This document shows, piece after piece, positions 25,993 to 33,724 of a stretch of DNA of 64,000 nt. Positions within the stretch are counted from its first letter, which is position 1, and each line of letters opens with the position of its first letter. The position numbers were made by a program, and so were the translations under genes. The notes beneath the pieces were generated by a model that was not told the origin of the DNA, ran no database searches, and saw only the letters and a program-made list of their open reading frames with translations. Source of the stretch: Murinocardiopsis flavida (lineage in GTDB: Bacteria > Actinomycetota > Actinomycetes > Streptosporangiales > Streptosporangiaceae); assembly GCF_003014485.1 (NCBI RefSeq), contig NZ_PYGA01000010.1, forward strand, positions 62,001-126,000. The letters run 5' to 3'.

Positions 25993-27495
25993 CTAAAGTG
26001 GATGCATGGTGATGACCGCGCCGTACTTGTCCTGTACAACGCGGTAGCGGGTCGTGGATGCGCCGCCGCTTTCCTGGGACTTCCGCCCGATGATACGTCC
26101 GGCGTCGACGTCGCGTTCGTAGTTCCCGTCCTTGTTCGGCCCCTTGGCCTCGACCTTGTTCGCCTTCTCCACAAGGTCGTCGAGATCCTGGTCCTTGCCG
26201 AACACGCTCTTGTCCGGCGTGACGTTCTTCCCACCCTCGACGTGCTTGTCCTTGACGTATTTCTCACCGACGTCGTCGAACTGGGCGGGCTGGCAGTCGT
26301 CGTTGTGGACGAGAACCGCGGAATCAGCGGGGGAGACGAAATAGGTGTCGATACCGGCGACATCCAGGTTGTGGACACGCTGGTCGGCGACCTCGCGGAC
26401 GTCGGTGCCGGTGACCCGCGCCCAGGCGCCGCTCGAGGTGCGCAGCGTCGTGCCCGGGTCCAGGTCGGCGGCGTCGACCCATTGGGCGCTCCCGGGAACC
26501 CAGAACGGGTGCTCGGCGGTTGCAGTGACACTGCCGGTGGCGCCCTCTGCGTCGGTCACGGTGAGGGTGACGAGGGTCTTCTTGCCCGTTCCCTTGATCA
26601 GTCCGGCGACCGGGCGCGGCCCCTCCTCGCCGGTGCGCGGGTCGAACGCGTACACCCGGTCGCCGACCTCGATGTCGGCAATGGGCAGCGTCGAACCGTC
26701 GGCGAGCAGGACGGGGGTGCCGGGCAGGAAGCTGTTGGGCGTGTTGCGGTTGTCGGCATTGGGGAGCGGGCAGCTCGTCTTGTCCTTCTCTTTCTCCTTT
26801 TTCTTCTTCTTGAGGTCGTCGAGCTTCTTCTTCTGCTTGTCGAGCTGGCCCTTGATCTTGTCGTAGGCCTTACTGCCCTTGCGCCACTTGTCGAAGAGCT
26901 TGTACGCCTTCGGGATCTTGGAGACGAACTTCAGCGCCTTGCCCCACGGGATGGCGGTGAGCGCGGTCTCCAGGCACGCGAGGATGTCGCCCTCGGTGAA
27001 GCACTTCTTGGCGTCGTTCCAGCCGATCAACTCCTTGAGGAGATCCATCAACTCCTTGTCGATGTTGCCGGCTTCGCGCTCCTGCTTGTCGTGCTCCTTC
27101 TTGAGCTCGTCGTACTCCTTCTGCGCGTCCTCGATCTCCTTGTCGAGCGCGGGGTCGGCGCCGGCCTCCTCGGGCTCCCCGCCGGGGTCGCCGTTGCCGC
27201 CGTCGGGATCGCCCGTACCGCCGTCGGGATCGCCGTTGCCGCCGTCGGGATCGCCGTTACCGCCGTCGGGGTCGCCGTTGCCGCCGTCGGGATCGGTGGA
27301 ATCGCCCGGGCCGCCGTTCTCCGGCTTGCAGTGCTCGGCTGTGTACAGCTCGCAGACGGCCGCGCTGACCGCGGGGGTCACCGCGGTCGGCAGCCCGGCG
27401 CCGATGAGCGCCGCGACGATGACACCGGCCAGGACAACGAGGGCGCCGTACTCGATGGCACCGGCCCCGGACTCGCCCCGCCACACCCAACGCAT
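25993..27495 (-). CDS. polymorphic toxin 3: pilin-like N-terminus, HINT domain, probable RNase tip
   Basis: A 500-residue paralogue of toxins 1 and 2. Leader MRWVWRGESG, then AGAIEYG and a hydrophobic helix, give the G-x4-E-Y signature. The linker contains about six GDPDGGN repeats, encoded by a 21-bp tandem repeat. Coiled-coil and ACLETALTAIPW segments, and a HINT domain from SFLPGTPV through TAEHPFWVPG to LVHN, follow. The 102-residue tip has DKHVEGGKNVTPDKSVF, GRIIGRK, STTRYRVVQD and ends GAVITMHPL. The His, Thr-x-Arg and G-x-V-I-T-x-x-P ending resembles BECR-fold RNase toxins (EndoU/CdiA tRNase-like), a judgement by eye. Its upstream leader resembles that of toxin 2. Confidence 0.84.
   Translation of the reverse strand: MRWVWRGESGAGAIEYGALVVLAGVIVAALIGAGLPTAVTPAVSAAVCELYTAEHCKPENGGPGDSTDPDGGNGDPDGGNGDPDGGNGDPDGGTGDPDGGNGDPGGEPEEAGADPALDKEIEDAQKEYDELKKEHDKQEREAGNIDKELMDLLKELIGWNDAKKCFTEGDILACLETALTAIPWGKALKFVSKIPKAYKLFDKWRKGSKAYDKIKGQLDKQKKKLDDLKKKKKEKEKDKTSCPLPNADNRNTPNSFLPGTPVLLADGSTLPIADIEVGDRVYAFDPRTGEEGPRPVAGLIKGTGKKTLVTLTVTDAEGATGSVTATAEHPFWVPGSAQWVDAADLDPGTTLRTSSGAWARVTGTDVREVADQRVHNLDVAGIDTYFVSPADSAVLVHNDDCQPAQFDDVGEKYVKDKHVEGGKNVTPDKSVFGKDQDLDDLVEKANKVEAKGPNKDGNYERDVDAGRIIGRKSQESGGASTTRYRVVQDKYGAVITMHPL
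27181..27297 (-). repeat. 21-bp in-frame tandem repeat in toxin 3
   Basis: About five to six copies of a 21-bp unit (CCGTCGGGATCGCCGTTGCC type on the plus strand) encode the GDPDGGN linker repeats. Toxins 1 and 2 have shorter, non-repetitive Gly/Pro linkers at the same place, so linker length is variable in this family. Confidence 0.8.
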
Positions 27496-27653
27496 GATGG
27501 ATCAACTTTCAGATACAGGGGGATGCTCACGACGGCCGGGGAAACGATACCCACAACGGCCTCACCAAAGGCGGTTCCGTCCGCTACCGGCCACCTGCCC
27601 CACCAGCCACGTCTGCGATACCGCACGGTCACCGGGCGCGGTCGACGGGCGCG

Positions 27654-29129
27654 CTACACCGCTATCGCGTTGAGCGCCGGCGCCGTCGTCGCGCGCGGGC
27701 TTCCCGCGCCGGTGTAGGCGTCCCATGCGCTCCGCAGCCGCCGCACCGCTGTGTCGAGGGTGGCCGGAGGGGCGATGAACGGCAGCCGCATCCACTCCGC
27801 TGCGCCGCCGTCGGGGACCATCGCGCCGCCCGGGAGCAGGGCGACCCCGTGACGCAGGGCGACCTGCGCCAACGACGCTGCGTCGCCGTGCGGCAGCCGT
27901 ACCCAGATCGACTGCCCGCCCGCCGCCCGCCAGTAGCACCAGTCGGGCAGCAGCCGGTCGAGCCCGGCCGTCAGGTGGTCGTGGTGCGCGCGGAGTTCGG
28001 CGCGGCGCCTGCCGATCAGCGCGTCGGGGTCCGCGAGCAGGTCGGCCGCCGCGAGCTGGCCGAGGACGTCGCCGCCCAGGTCGTCGAGGGCCTTCACGCG
28101 CGCCAACCGGTCGATGTCGGCCGTGTGCCCCCTGACCCAGCCGACCCGCAGCCCGCCCCAGGCCAGCTTGCTCAGCGAGCCGACGGTGAGCACGCGGCCG
28201 CCGCCGGGGAAGGACGCCAGCGGCGCGGGGGCGTCGCCGTGGAAGCCGAGGTCGACCGTTGTCTCGTCCTCGACGACGAGCAGCCCCGACTCCCCCGCGG
28301 CAGCAGCGATCCGGCGCCGGTGCAGCGGGCTGATCAGGGTTCCGGTCGGGTTGTGGAACGACGGGATGAGGTAGGTGAGGGCGGGCCGCAGCTCCGCCAT
28401 CGCGGGCAGCAGCGCCGCCGCGTCCAGCCCCTCGGGACCCACCGGGGCGGTCCGCACGCTCGCCGCGGCCTCCCCGAACAGCGCGAGCGCGCCCGGGTAG
28501 CTGGGGCGCTCGGCGAGCACCGTGTCGCCCGCTGCGACGTTGCAGCGCACCGCGAGGGCGAGCGCCTGCTGCGCCCCGTTGGTGATGAGCACCTGGTCGG
28601 CCGTTGTGGGCAGGCCGCGCCGGGTGAACCGCGCCGCGACCGCCGCGCGCAGTTCGGGGTGCCCGGCCGGGTGATATCCGATGTCGTCGGAGAGGGTCGC
28701 CAACCGCGCCACCGCGCGGCCGTAGGACGCCCGCAGCTCCGGCGGCGGCGAGTCGGGCGCGGCGCAGGTGAGCGCCAGTGTGCCGGGAGCGGGGTCGAAG
28801 AGGGCGAGGAACCGGGAGCTGTGCGCGGCGCGCCCGGGCGAGGGCAGCGCAGGCGACGGGCCCGGCGCCACCCGGGTGCCGCTGCCCTGCCTGCGGGTCA
28901 CCCGCCCCTCCTCGCGGAGCCGCTCGTAGGCGCCGACGACCGTGCCCCTGCCGACCGACAGCCGCGCCGCGAGCGTGCGCTCGGCGGGCAAGGGGCAACC
29001 GGGCGGGATGGCGCCCTCCTCGACGAGGGCGCGCAGGCGGCCGGCGAGCAGCAGGTAGAGCGGGCCACGGCCGACCGCCCAGCGTCCCAGCAGCGAAACG
29101 AGGTCATCGGCGGGGATTGGATCCGTCAT
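27654..29129 (-). CDS. MocR/PdxR-type regulator (GntR HTH fused to aminotransferase)
   Basis: A 491-residue regulator. An N-terminal GntR winged helix (about residues 20-85, with GPLYLLLAGRLRALVEEG and RTLAARLSVGRGTVVGAYER) is followed by a class I aminotransferase-like domain. The latter has LITNGAQQALAL, SFHNPTGTLISP, and the PLP-lysine segment SLSKLAWGGLRVGWV near residue 320. MocR proteins sense amino-acid- or vitamin-B6-related ligands through bound PLP. The ATG at 29129 is adjacent to an AGCCAAT/ATTGGCT inverted repeat. The gene is divergent from a PLP-dependent lyase, its likely target. Confidence 0.88.
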   Translation of the reverse strand: MTDPIPADDLVSLLGRWAVGRGPLYLLLAGRLRALVEEGAIPPGCPLPAERTLAARLSVGRGTVVGAYERLREEGRVTRRQGSGTRVAPGPSPALPSPGRAAHSSRFLALFDPAPGTLALTCAAPDSPPPELRASYGRAVARLATLSDDIGYHPAGHPELRAAVAARFTRRGLPTTADQVLITNGAQQALALAVRCNVAAGDTVLAERPSYPGALALFGEAAASVRTAPVGPEGLDAAALLPAMAELRPALTYLIPSFHNPTGTLISPLHRRRIAAAAGESGLLVVEDETTVDLGFHGDAPAPLASFPGGGRVLTVGSLSKLAWGGLRVGWVRGHTADIDRLARVKALDDLGGDVLGQLAAADLLADPDALIGRRRAELRAHHDHLTAGLDRLLPDWCYWRAAGGQSIWVRLPHGDAASLAQVALRHGVALLPGGAMVPDGGAAEWMRLPFIAPPATLDTAVRRLRSAWDAYTGAGSPRATTAPALNAIAV

Positions 29130-29131
29130 AA

Positions 29132-29153
29132 AGCCAATTGTCGCCGATTGGCT
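29132..29153. promoter_or_regulatory. inverted repeat in the divergent MocR/PLP-lyase gap
   Basis: AGCCAAT (29132-29138) and ATTGGCT (29147-29153) are perfect 7-bp arms with an 8-bp spacer, just upstream of the MocR start in a 60-bp divergent gap. It is a good candidate autoregulatory operator. Confidence 0.5.
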
Positions 29154-29189
29154 CTGTCGTAGCGCAGTGGGGGCGGCGAGTGTGGAGGC

Positions 29190-30392
29190 ATGGCTTCGAA
29201 CAACGCACCGTCCACCGGCGTCGGCATCCGCCCGTCCTCGCGGACCGTCCACGTCGCCGTCCCCCCGGTCGAGGGCAGCAGCCCGCTGGGGGTCCCCCTG
29301 TACCAGGGGCACACGTTCACGTTCCCCGACGCGGACTCCATGGGGGCCGCGTTCGCCGACCCGGGCGGCCCGTTCGTCTACGCCCGCTACAACAACCCCA
29401 CGGCCCGCGCCCTGGAAGACGCGGTGGCGGGCCTCGAAGGCGGCGCGGCCGCCATCGGCTCGGCGTCCGGCATGGGGTCGATCACCTCGACCCTGTGGGC
29501 GCTCCTGCGCCCCGGCGACCACGTGGTCGCGCAGAACCGCCTCTACGGCGGCACCCTCGGCATCCTCGGCGACCTGGACCAGCGCTGGGGTGTGCAGGTG
29601 ACCCGGGTCGCCGCCGGGGACCCGGCCGCGGTCGAAGCGGCGATCACACCGCGGACGCGCGTCCTGTTCCTGGAGACCATCGCGAACCCGACCGGCGAGG
29701 TCGTGGACCTGCCCGCGCTCACGGCCATCGCGGCGCGCAATGGGGTCACCGCCATCGTCGACAACACCTTCGCGACGCCGTTGCTGTGCCGCCCGATCGA
29801 GCACGGGGCCGACATCGTCGTCCACTCGGCGACCAAGTACCTGGGCGGCCACTCCGACGTCATCGGCGGCCTGGCCGTGTTCGCCGACGACGCCCTCCAC
29901 CGCGAGGTCAGGGGACGGACGCTGGAGTTCGGCTCGGTCCTCGACCCGGCCTCGGCGTGGCTGGCCATCCGCGGCTTGCAGACACTCGGCGTGCGGGTGC
30001 CCCGGCAGAGCGAGAATGCCCAGACCCTCGCCGAGCGCCTGGCCGAGCACCCGGCGGTCGACACGGTGCACTACCCGGGGCTGCCCGGCCATCCCTCGCA
30101 CGCGACGGCGCGCGCACTGCTGACGGGCGGGTTCGGCGGGGTGCTGTCGTTCGACCTGGCGGGCGGCGCGGACGCGGGCCGCAAGTTCGTCAACAGCGTG
30201 CGCCTGGCCGCGCTGGCGCCGTCCCTCGGCGATGTGCGATCACTGGTCATGCACCCGGCCAGCACCTCGCACCGCAACCTGGACCCCGAGGAGCTGGCGG
30301 CGGCGGGGATCGGCCCGGGCCTGGTCCGCGTCAGCACCGGCATCGAAGACGTCGAGGACCTCTGGACAGACCTGGAGCAGGCCCTCGCCTGA
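29190..30392 (+). CDS. trans-sulfuration family PLP enzyme (Cys/Met metabolism)
   Basis: A 400-residue fold-type I PLP enzyme of the cystathionine gamma-synthase / methionine gamma-lyase / O-acetylhomoserine sulfhydrylase group. It shows YARYNNPTARALEDAVAGLEGG, SGMGSITSTLWALLRPGDHV, the EN-type segment LETIANPTGEVVDL, VDNTFATPLLCRP, the PLP lysine in SATKYLGGHSDVIGG near residue 216, and the C-terminal GLVRVSTGIEDVEDL. The ATG is preceded by GGAGG. Which reaction it performs is not clear from motifs alone. Divergence from the MocR gene suggests it is regulated by that protein. Confidence 0.9.
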   Translation: MASNNAPSTGVGIRPSSRTVHVAVPPVEGSSPLGVPLYQGHTFTFPDADSMGAAFADPGGPFVYARYNNPTARALEDAVAGLEGGAAAIGSASGMGSITSTLWALLRPGDHVVAQNRLYGGTLGILGDLDQRWGVQVTRVAAGDPAAVEAAITPRTRVLFLETIANPTGEVVDLPALTAIAARNGVTAIVDNTFATPLLCRPIEHGADIVVHSATKYLGGHSDVIGGLAVFADDALHREVRGRTLEFGSVLDPASAWLAIRGLQTLGVRVPRQSENAQTLAERLAEHPAVDTVHYPGLPGHPSHATARALLTGGFGGVLSFDLAGGADAGRKFVNSVRLAALAPSLGDVRSLVMHPASTSHRNLDPEELAAAGIGPGLVRVSTGIEDVEDLWTDLEQALA

Positions 30393-30469
30393 CGGCCGAG
30401 CCGAACCGCCACCCGCGAACGATCCCGCCCCACGAGGGGAAGGCACTCCCGGTTGAGGACGAGGACGAC

Positions 30470-30700
30470 CCTGGGCGCCATCGTTCGGGGGCAAGGGCGT
30501 CCCAGAGGCAAGAGCGCCCGGAAGCGCGAGCATCCGGGAGCGAGCGCGCCCGGAAGCACGGGCATCCGGGAGCGAGCGCGCCCCAGAGGCGAGAGCGCCT
30601 GGGAGAGCTGGCGTCCGGGGGCAAGGCCGTCCCAGAGGCGAGAGCGCCTGGGAGAGCTGGCGTCCAGGGGCGAGGGCGTCCTTGACCCCAGGGAACAGGA
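30470..30700 (-). repeat. dispersed repeat family 1 with 16-bp tandem units, copy B
   Basis: Read on the minus strand, this is a run of about twelve degenerate 16-bp units of the type GGACGCCCTCGCCCCT. The sequence GGGGTCAAGGACGCCCTCGC at its beginning matches copy A near 908-927 almost exactly. A 48-50 bp higher-order duplication is visible (CAGAGGCGAGAGCGCCTGGG occurs twice on the plus strand). Confidence 0.75.
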
Positions 30701-30704
30701 GCCA

Positions 30705-30958
30705 GGCTGCCGGGAAGCCTGCGCAGCAGCGACGGCCGACACACATCCTGCACGTTGCTCGCCGGGCCCAGCGCCGCACGGAATCCACCGCAACCACGCC
30801 CGGACGCCCAGCCCGCCCCATCACCGCAGCGCCCCCGCCGCGCGATCAGTGCGTGGCGGGGCCTGGCGTCGATCCCTGGGGTCTGCTTCGGCCGTCGCTG
30901 CTGCGCAGGCTTTCCGGCAGCCTTGCCCAGGTCCGCTGTGGGCACGGACGCTCTCGGC
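30705..30958. repeat. inverted repeat pair and family 1 flank
   Basis: A 34-bp arm at 30705-30738 is complementary to 30889-30922 with one mismatch (core CTGCTGCGCAGGCTT), 150 bp apart. The right arm continues into CCTTGCCCAGG and GGACGCTCTCGGC (30946-30958), the inverted form of the family 1 core also found at 858-870 and 61732-61744. The whole stretch 30393-31149 holds no convincing gene, only these repeats and a short GGAGTCCGGGTCACG duplication near 30975-31025. Confidence 0.7.
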
Positions 30959-31149
30959 ACCTACCCCCGGCACGGAGTCCGGGTCACGACCCACGCCACA
31001 CGGCACGGAGTCCGGGTCACGGCCCACGCCACACGGCAGCGCCGCACAGAGCAGCAGCCCAGCCCAGTCCACTGCGGCGAGGGAGACCCTCGGCACTCAC
31101 CTCCCAACTCCAGGCCGAGGACGCGACCGACGCTTGATTCCGGCGCCGG

Positions 31150-33423
31150 TCAGGACGGGCTGGGCACCGGGTGCGGCGGCGCGGTGGGGGTGGGCGACCA
31201 GTGGCCCTCATCGGTGGGCTCCACGGTGTGACCGCCGCCCCCAGACCCGGGCACCTGCGACTCCTCCGGCGTCCAATCGGGTTCGTGCGACGCCGTCGGG
31301 TCGGTGACCGGTTCCTCGGTCGGCGGCGGCGTGTTCTCCGCATCCCAGCTGGGACTCGCGCTCGGCGAATCGGAGACGACCCCTGCGGGGTCCGCCGTCT
31401 CCGGCGGCGCACCGAGCATCCCGCCCTGCACGATCCAGACGACGACGCCGCCGAGCAGCAGCACCAGCACAGCCGCCATGGCCCATTCCATGGACCGGCG
31501 GCGGCTCCCGCGCTTCCGCGGGTCCTGGGCGGTGCCGTCGTTCCCTGCACCGTCGGTGCCTCCGCCGTCGGTGCCTCCGCCGTCGGTCCCTGCTGCGGGG
31601 CCTGTGGGCGGCGGTGTGCCGGGCGGCGGGTCGGCCACGGGCTGCGGGCCGCTCAGCTCCGGCGGCACCGCCCACCCGTGCGGGGACGTCCCGCTGTACG
31701 GCGGGATCCCGCCGAGAGGCGGCGTGCCACCGGGAGGTGGGGCCTCGCCTTGGGGTGGGGTCCCGCCGTGACCCGGAGTTCCGCCGGGTGGTGCGGTCCC
31801 ACCTTGGGGAGGAGTGCCCCCTGGGCCTGGGATCCCGCCGGGGGGTACGGCAGGCGGGACGGCTCCCCCGGGCACGACTCCCCCGGCGACGACTCCCCCG
31901 GCCGCGCCCGCAGCGCCCGCCGCTCCCGCCGCGCCGGGGGGTGCGGCAGGCGGGACGGCTCCCCCGGGCACGACTCCCCCGGCCGCGCCCGCAGCGCCTG
32001 CCGCTCCCGCCGCGCCGCGCAGCGCGGCTCCCCCAGCTCCCCCAGCTCCCCCGGGCGGTGCCGCACCGCCGTGCGGCGGCGTGCCCCCATGCGGGTCCGG
32101 TGCGCCCGGTGCCCCACCGCCGGGCGGCGGGGTGCCGCCGCGGGGTTCGGCGAGCTCGGGCGGGACGGCCCAGCCGTGCGGCGACGTACCGCCGTGCGGA
32201 ACCCCGCCGCCCGTGGCGCCTCCGGCCGCGGGTGCGGCCGCCGCCCCGGACGTTCCCGGGTCGATGACGGTCCCGCTCGGTTCGGAGTCGGCGCGGGTCG
32301 CGTCCCCGGCGACCGTGGCACCTTCGGCGCGGGTCGCATCCCCGGCAAGGGTGCCGTCCTCCGCCCGGGCCACCCCTTCGGCAGGCGTCGCCCCCTCCGC
32401 GCGGGTCGCGCCCTCGGCGCCGCCGACCGCGTCCTGTCCCCCGCCCGACTGCCCTTCGTCGGCCGCCGCCGCGGCGGCCCCGGCGAGTCCCGCGGCGGCG
32501 ATCGGCGGCGCCGCGAGTGCGACCATCGCCGCCGTCGGCGCGATCTTGGTCTGCTCCTGCGAGGCCGCGGTGTAGCCGTCGGCAAGGACCATCGTCACCG
32601 GCAGCTCCCGCACCGCGACCGGGTCGTGCCCGACGAGCATGCCGAGCACCTGGACCGCCGTCGGGCGCTTTGCCGCGTCCTTGTCGAGGCAGGCGGCGAG
32701 CAGCGGGCTCAGCGATTCGGGGACGCCGTCGAGCTTCGGCGGCTTGTGCAGGACCCGGTTGATCACCGCGGTGAGCGTGTCGGCCTTGAACGGTGAGACC
32801 CCCGTCGCCGCGAACGCCATGACACCGGCCCAGGCGAACACGTCGATGGGCGCCTCAGCGGGGTCGCCCTGGATCTGCTCCGGCGCCATGTACGCCGGCG
32901 TCCCGAGGATGCCGCCCGTCTGGGTGAGCGTGGCGTCGGTGGACCGCGCGATGCCGAAGTCGATCACCCGGGGCCCGTCGGCGCCGAGCAGGACGTTCGC
33001 GGGCTTGAAGTCGCGGTGCACCACTCCCGCCTGGTGGATGGCGACCAGCGCGGTGGCGGTGGCGATGGCGAGCCGGTCGAGCGCCGAGCCGGTGCGCGGC
33101 CCATCGTTGAGCACGGCCTCGCGCAGCGACGGGCCGTCGATGTACTCGCTCACCACGTAGGGGCGTTCGGCGTCGAGGTCCATGTCGAGGACCGCCGCCG
33201 TGCAGAACGCCGCGACGCGCTTGCTGGCGGCGACCTCCTTGGCGAAGCGGGACAGCGCCCGCTTGTCCGAGGCCCAGCCGCTGTTCAGCACTTTGACGGC
33301 GACCTGCCCGTGCTTGGGCGCGTAGCTCAGGTAGACGGTCCCTTGACCGCCCTCGCCGATTCGCGCGGTCAGATCGTAGTCGCCGACCCTGGTCGGGTCA
33401 CCAGGACGAAGCGGACCAGCCAT
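31150..33423 (-). CDS. membrane Ser/Thr protein kinase with long Pro/Gly-rich linker
   Basis: A 757-residue Hanks-type kinase. The kinase domain (about residues 14-275) has the P-loop IGEGGQGTVYL, VAVKVL, catalytic HRDFKPANVLL (about 143-153), DFGIA, and TPAYMAPEQIQG. A ~350-residue low-complexity Ala/Gly/Pro linker follows with repeated GGVVPGGAVPP and SPHGWAVPPEL modules; the DNA here is tandemly duplicated around 31850-32030. One transmembrane helix (MEWAMAAVLVLLLGGVVVW, about residue 645) precedes a Ser/Thr/Pro-rich extracellular tail without PASTA domains. GGAGGGGAG precedes the ATG at 33423. Substrates are unknown. Confidence 0.92.
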   Translation of the reverse strand: MAGPLRPGDPTRVGDYDLTARIGEGGQGTVYLSYAPKHGQVAVKVLNSGWASDKRALSRFAKEVAASKRVAAFCTAAVLDMDLDAERPYVVSEYIDGPSLREAVLNDGPRTGSALDRLAIATATALVAIHQAGVVHRDFKPANVLLGADGPRVIDFGIARSTDATLTQTGGILGTPAYMAPEQIQGDPAEAPIDVFAWAGVMAFAATGVSPFKADTLTAVINRVLHKPPKLDGVPESLSPLLAACLDKDAAKRPTAVQVLGMLVGHDPVAVRELPVTMVLADGYTAASQEQTKIAPTAAMVALAAPPIAAAGLAGAAAAAADEGQSGGGQDAVGGAEGATRAEGATPAEGVARAEDGTLAGDATRAEGATVAGDATRADSEPSGTVIDPGTSGAAAAPAAGGATGGGVPHGGTSPHGWAVPPELAEPRGGTPPPGGGAPGAPDPHGGTPPHGGAAPPGGAGGAGGAALRGAAGAAGAAGAAGGVVPGGAVPPAAPPGAAGAAGAAGAAGGVVAGGVVPGGAVPPAVPPGGIPGPGGTPPQGGTAPPGGTPGHGGTPPQGEAPPPGGTPPLGGIPPYSGTSPHGWAVPPELSGPQPVADPPPGTPPPTGPAAGTDGGGTDGGGTDGAGNDGTAQDPRKRGSRRRSMEWAMAAVLVLLLGGVVVWIVQGGMLGAPPETADPAGVVSDSPSASPSWDAENTPPPTEEPVTDPTASHEPDWTPEESQVPGSGGGGHTVEPTDEGHWSPTPTAPPHPVPSPS

Positions 33424-33724
33424 GCGTGTGCTCCCCTCCACGCAATACCGTCCCTGGAAACCGGAAGCCTGGCGGGGGCGGCGCCACCGGGCCTGACAGA
33501 CCTGACGCCAGAGAACCACGCCCCGCCCCTACCTGAGAGGGCACATTTCCCTAGCCTTTATCAGGCGAGACGGGACACCGAGAACGAACCGGCCCCGCAG
33601 CGGACATGGCCAGGGGTTCCCGACTGAATCCCTATGGGGTTTCCGAAGACTCGTGGAGCGGCCGCGTACCCCTGGTGACGTTCTCGACGGTCCCGGCATG
33701 ACATTCGGCCACGTGAGACGTCTT
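33424..33724. other. 301-bp intergenic region, kinase promoter side
   Basis: No gene is supported here. It should carry the promoter of the leftward kinase gene. An AT-richer patch with TTTCCCTAGCCTTTATCAGG lies near 33546-33565. No clear operator or terminator is seen. Confidence 0.3.

Noticed and set aside
27181-27297. The regular 21-bp units as a CRISPR array.
   Set aside because: They are in-frame coding repeats without spacers, inside toxin 3.
27654-30101. Extension of the MocR frame far upstream into the PLP-lyase gene.
   Set aside because: The upstream part is antisense to the lyase; the GntR domain begins right after the ATG at 29129.
31171-32796. A long plus-strand frame across the kinase gene.
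   Set aside because: It is the antisense of the Gly/Pro linker. The minus-strand frame has complete kinase motifs.
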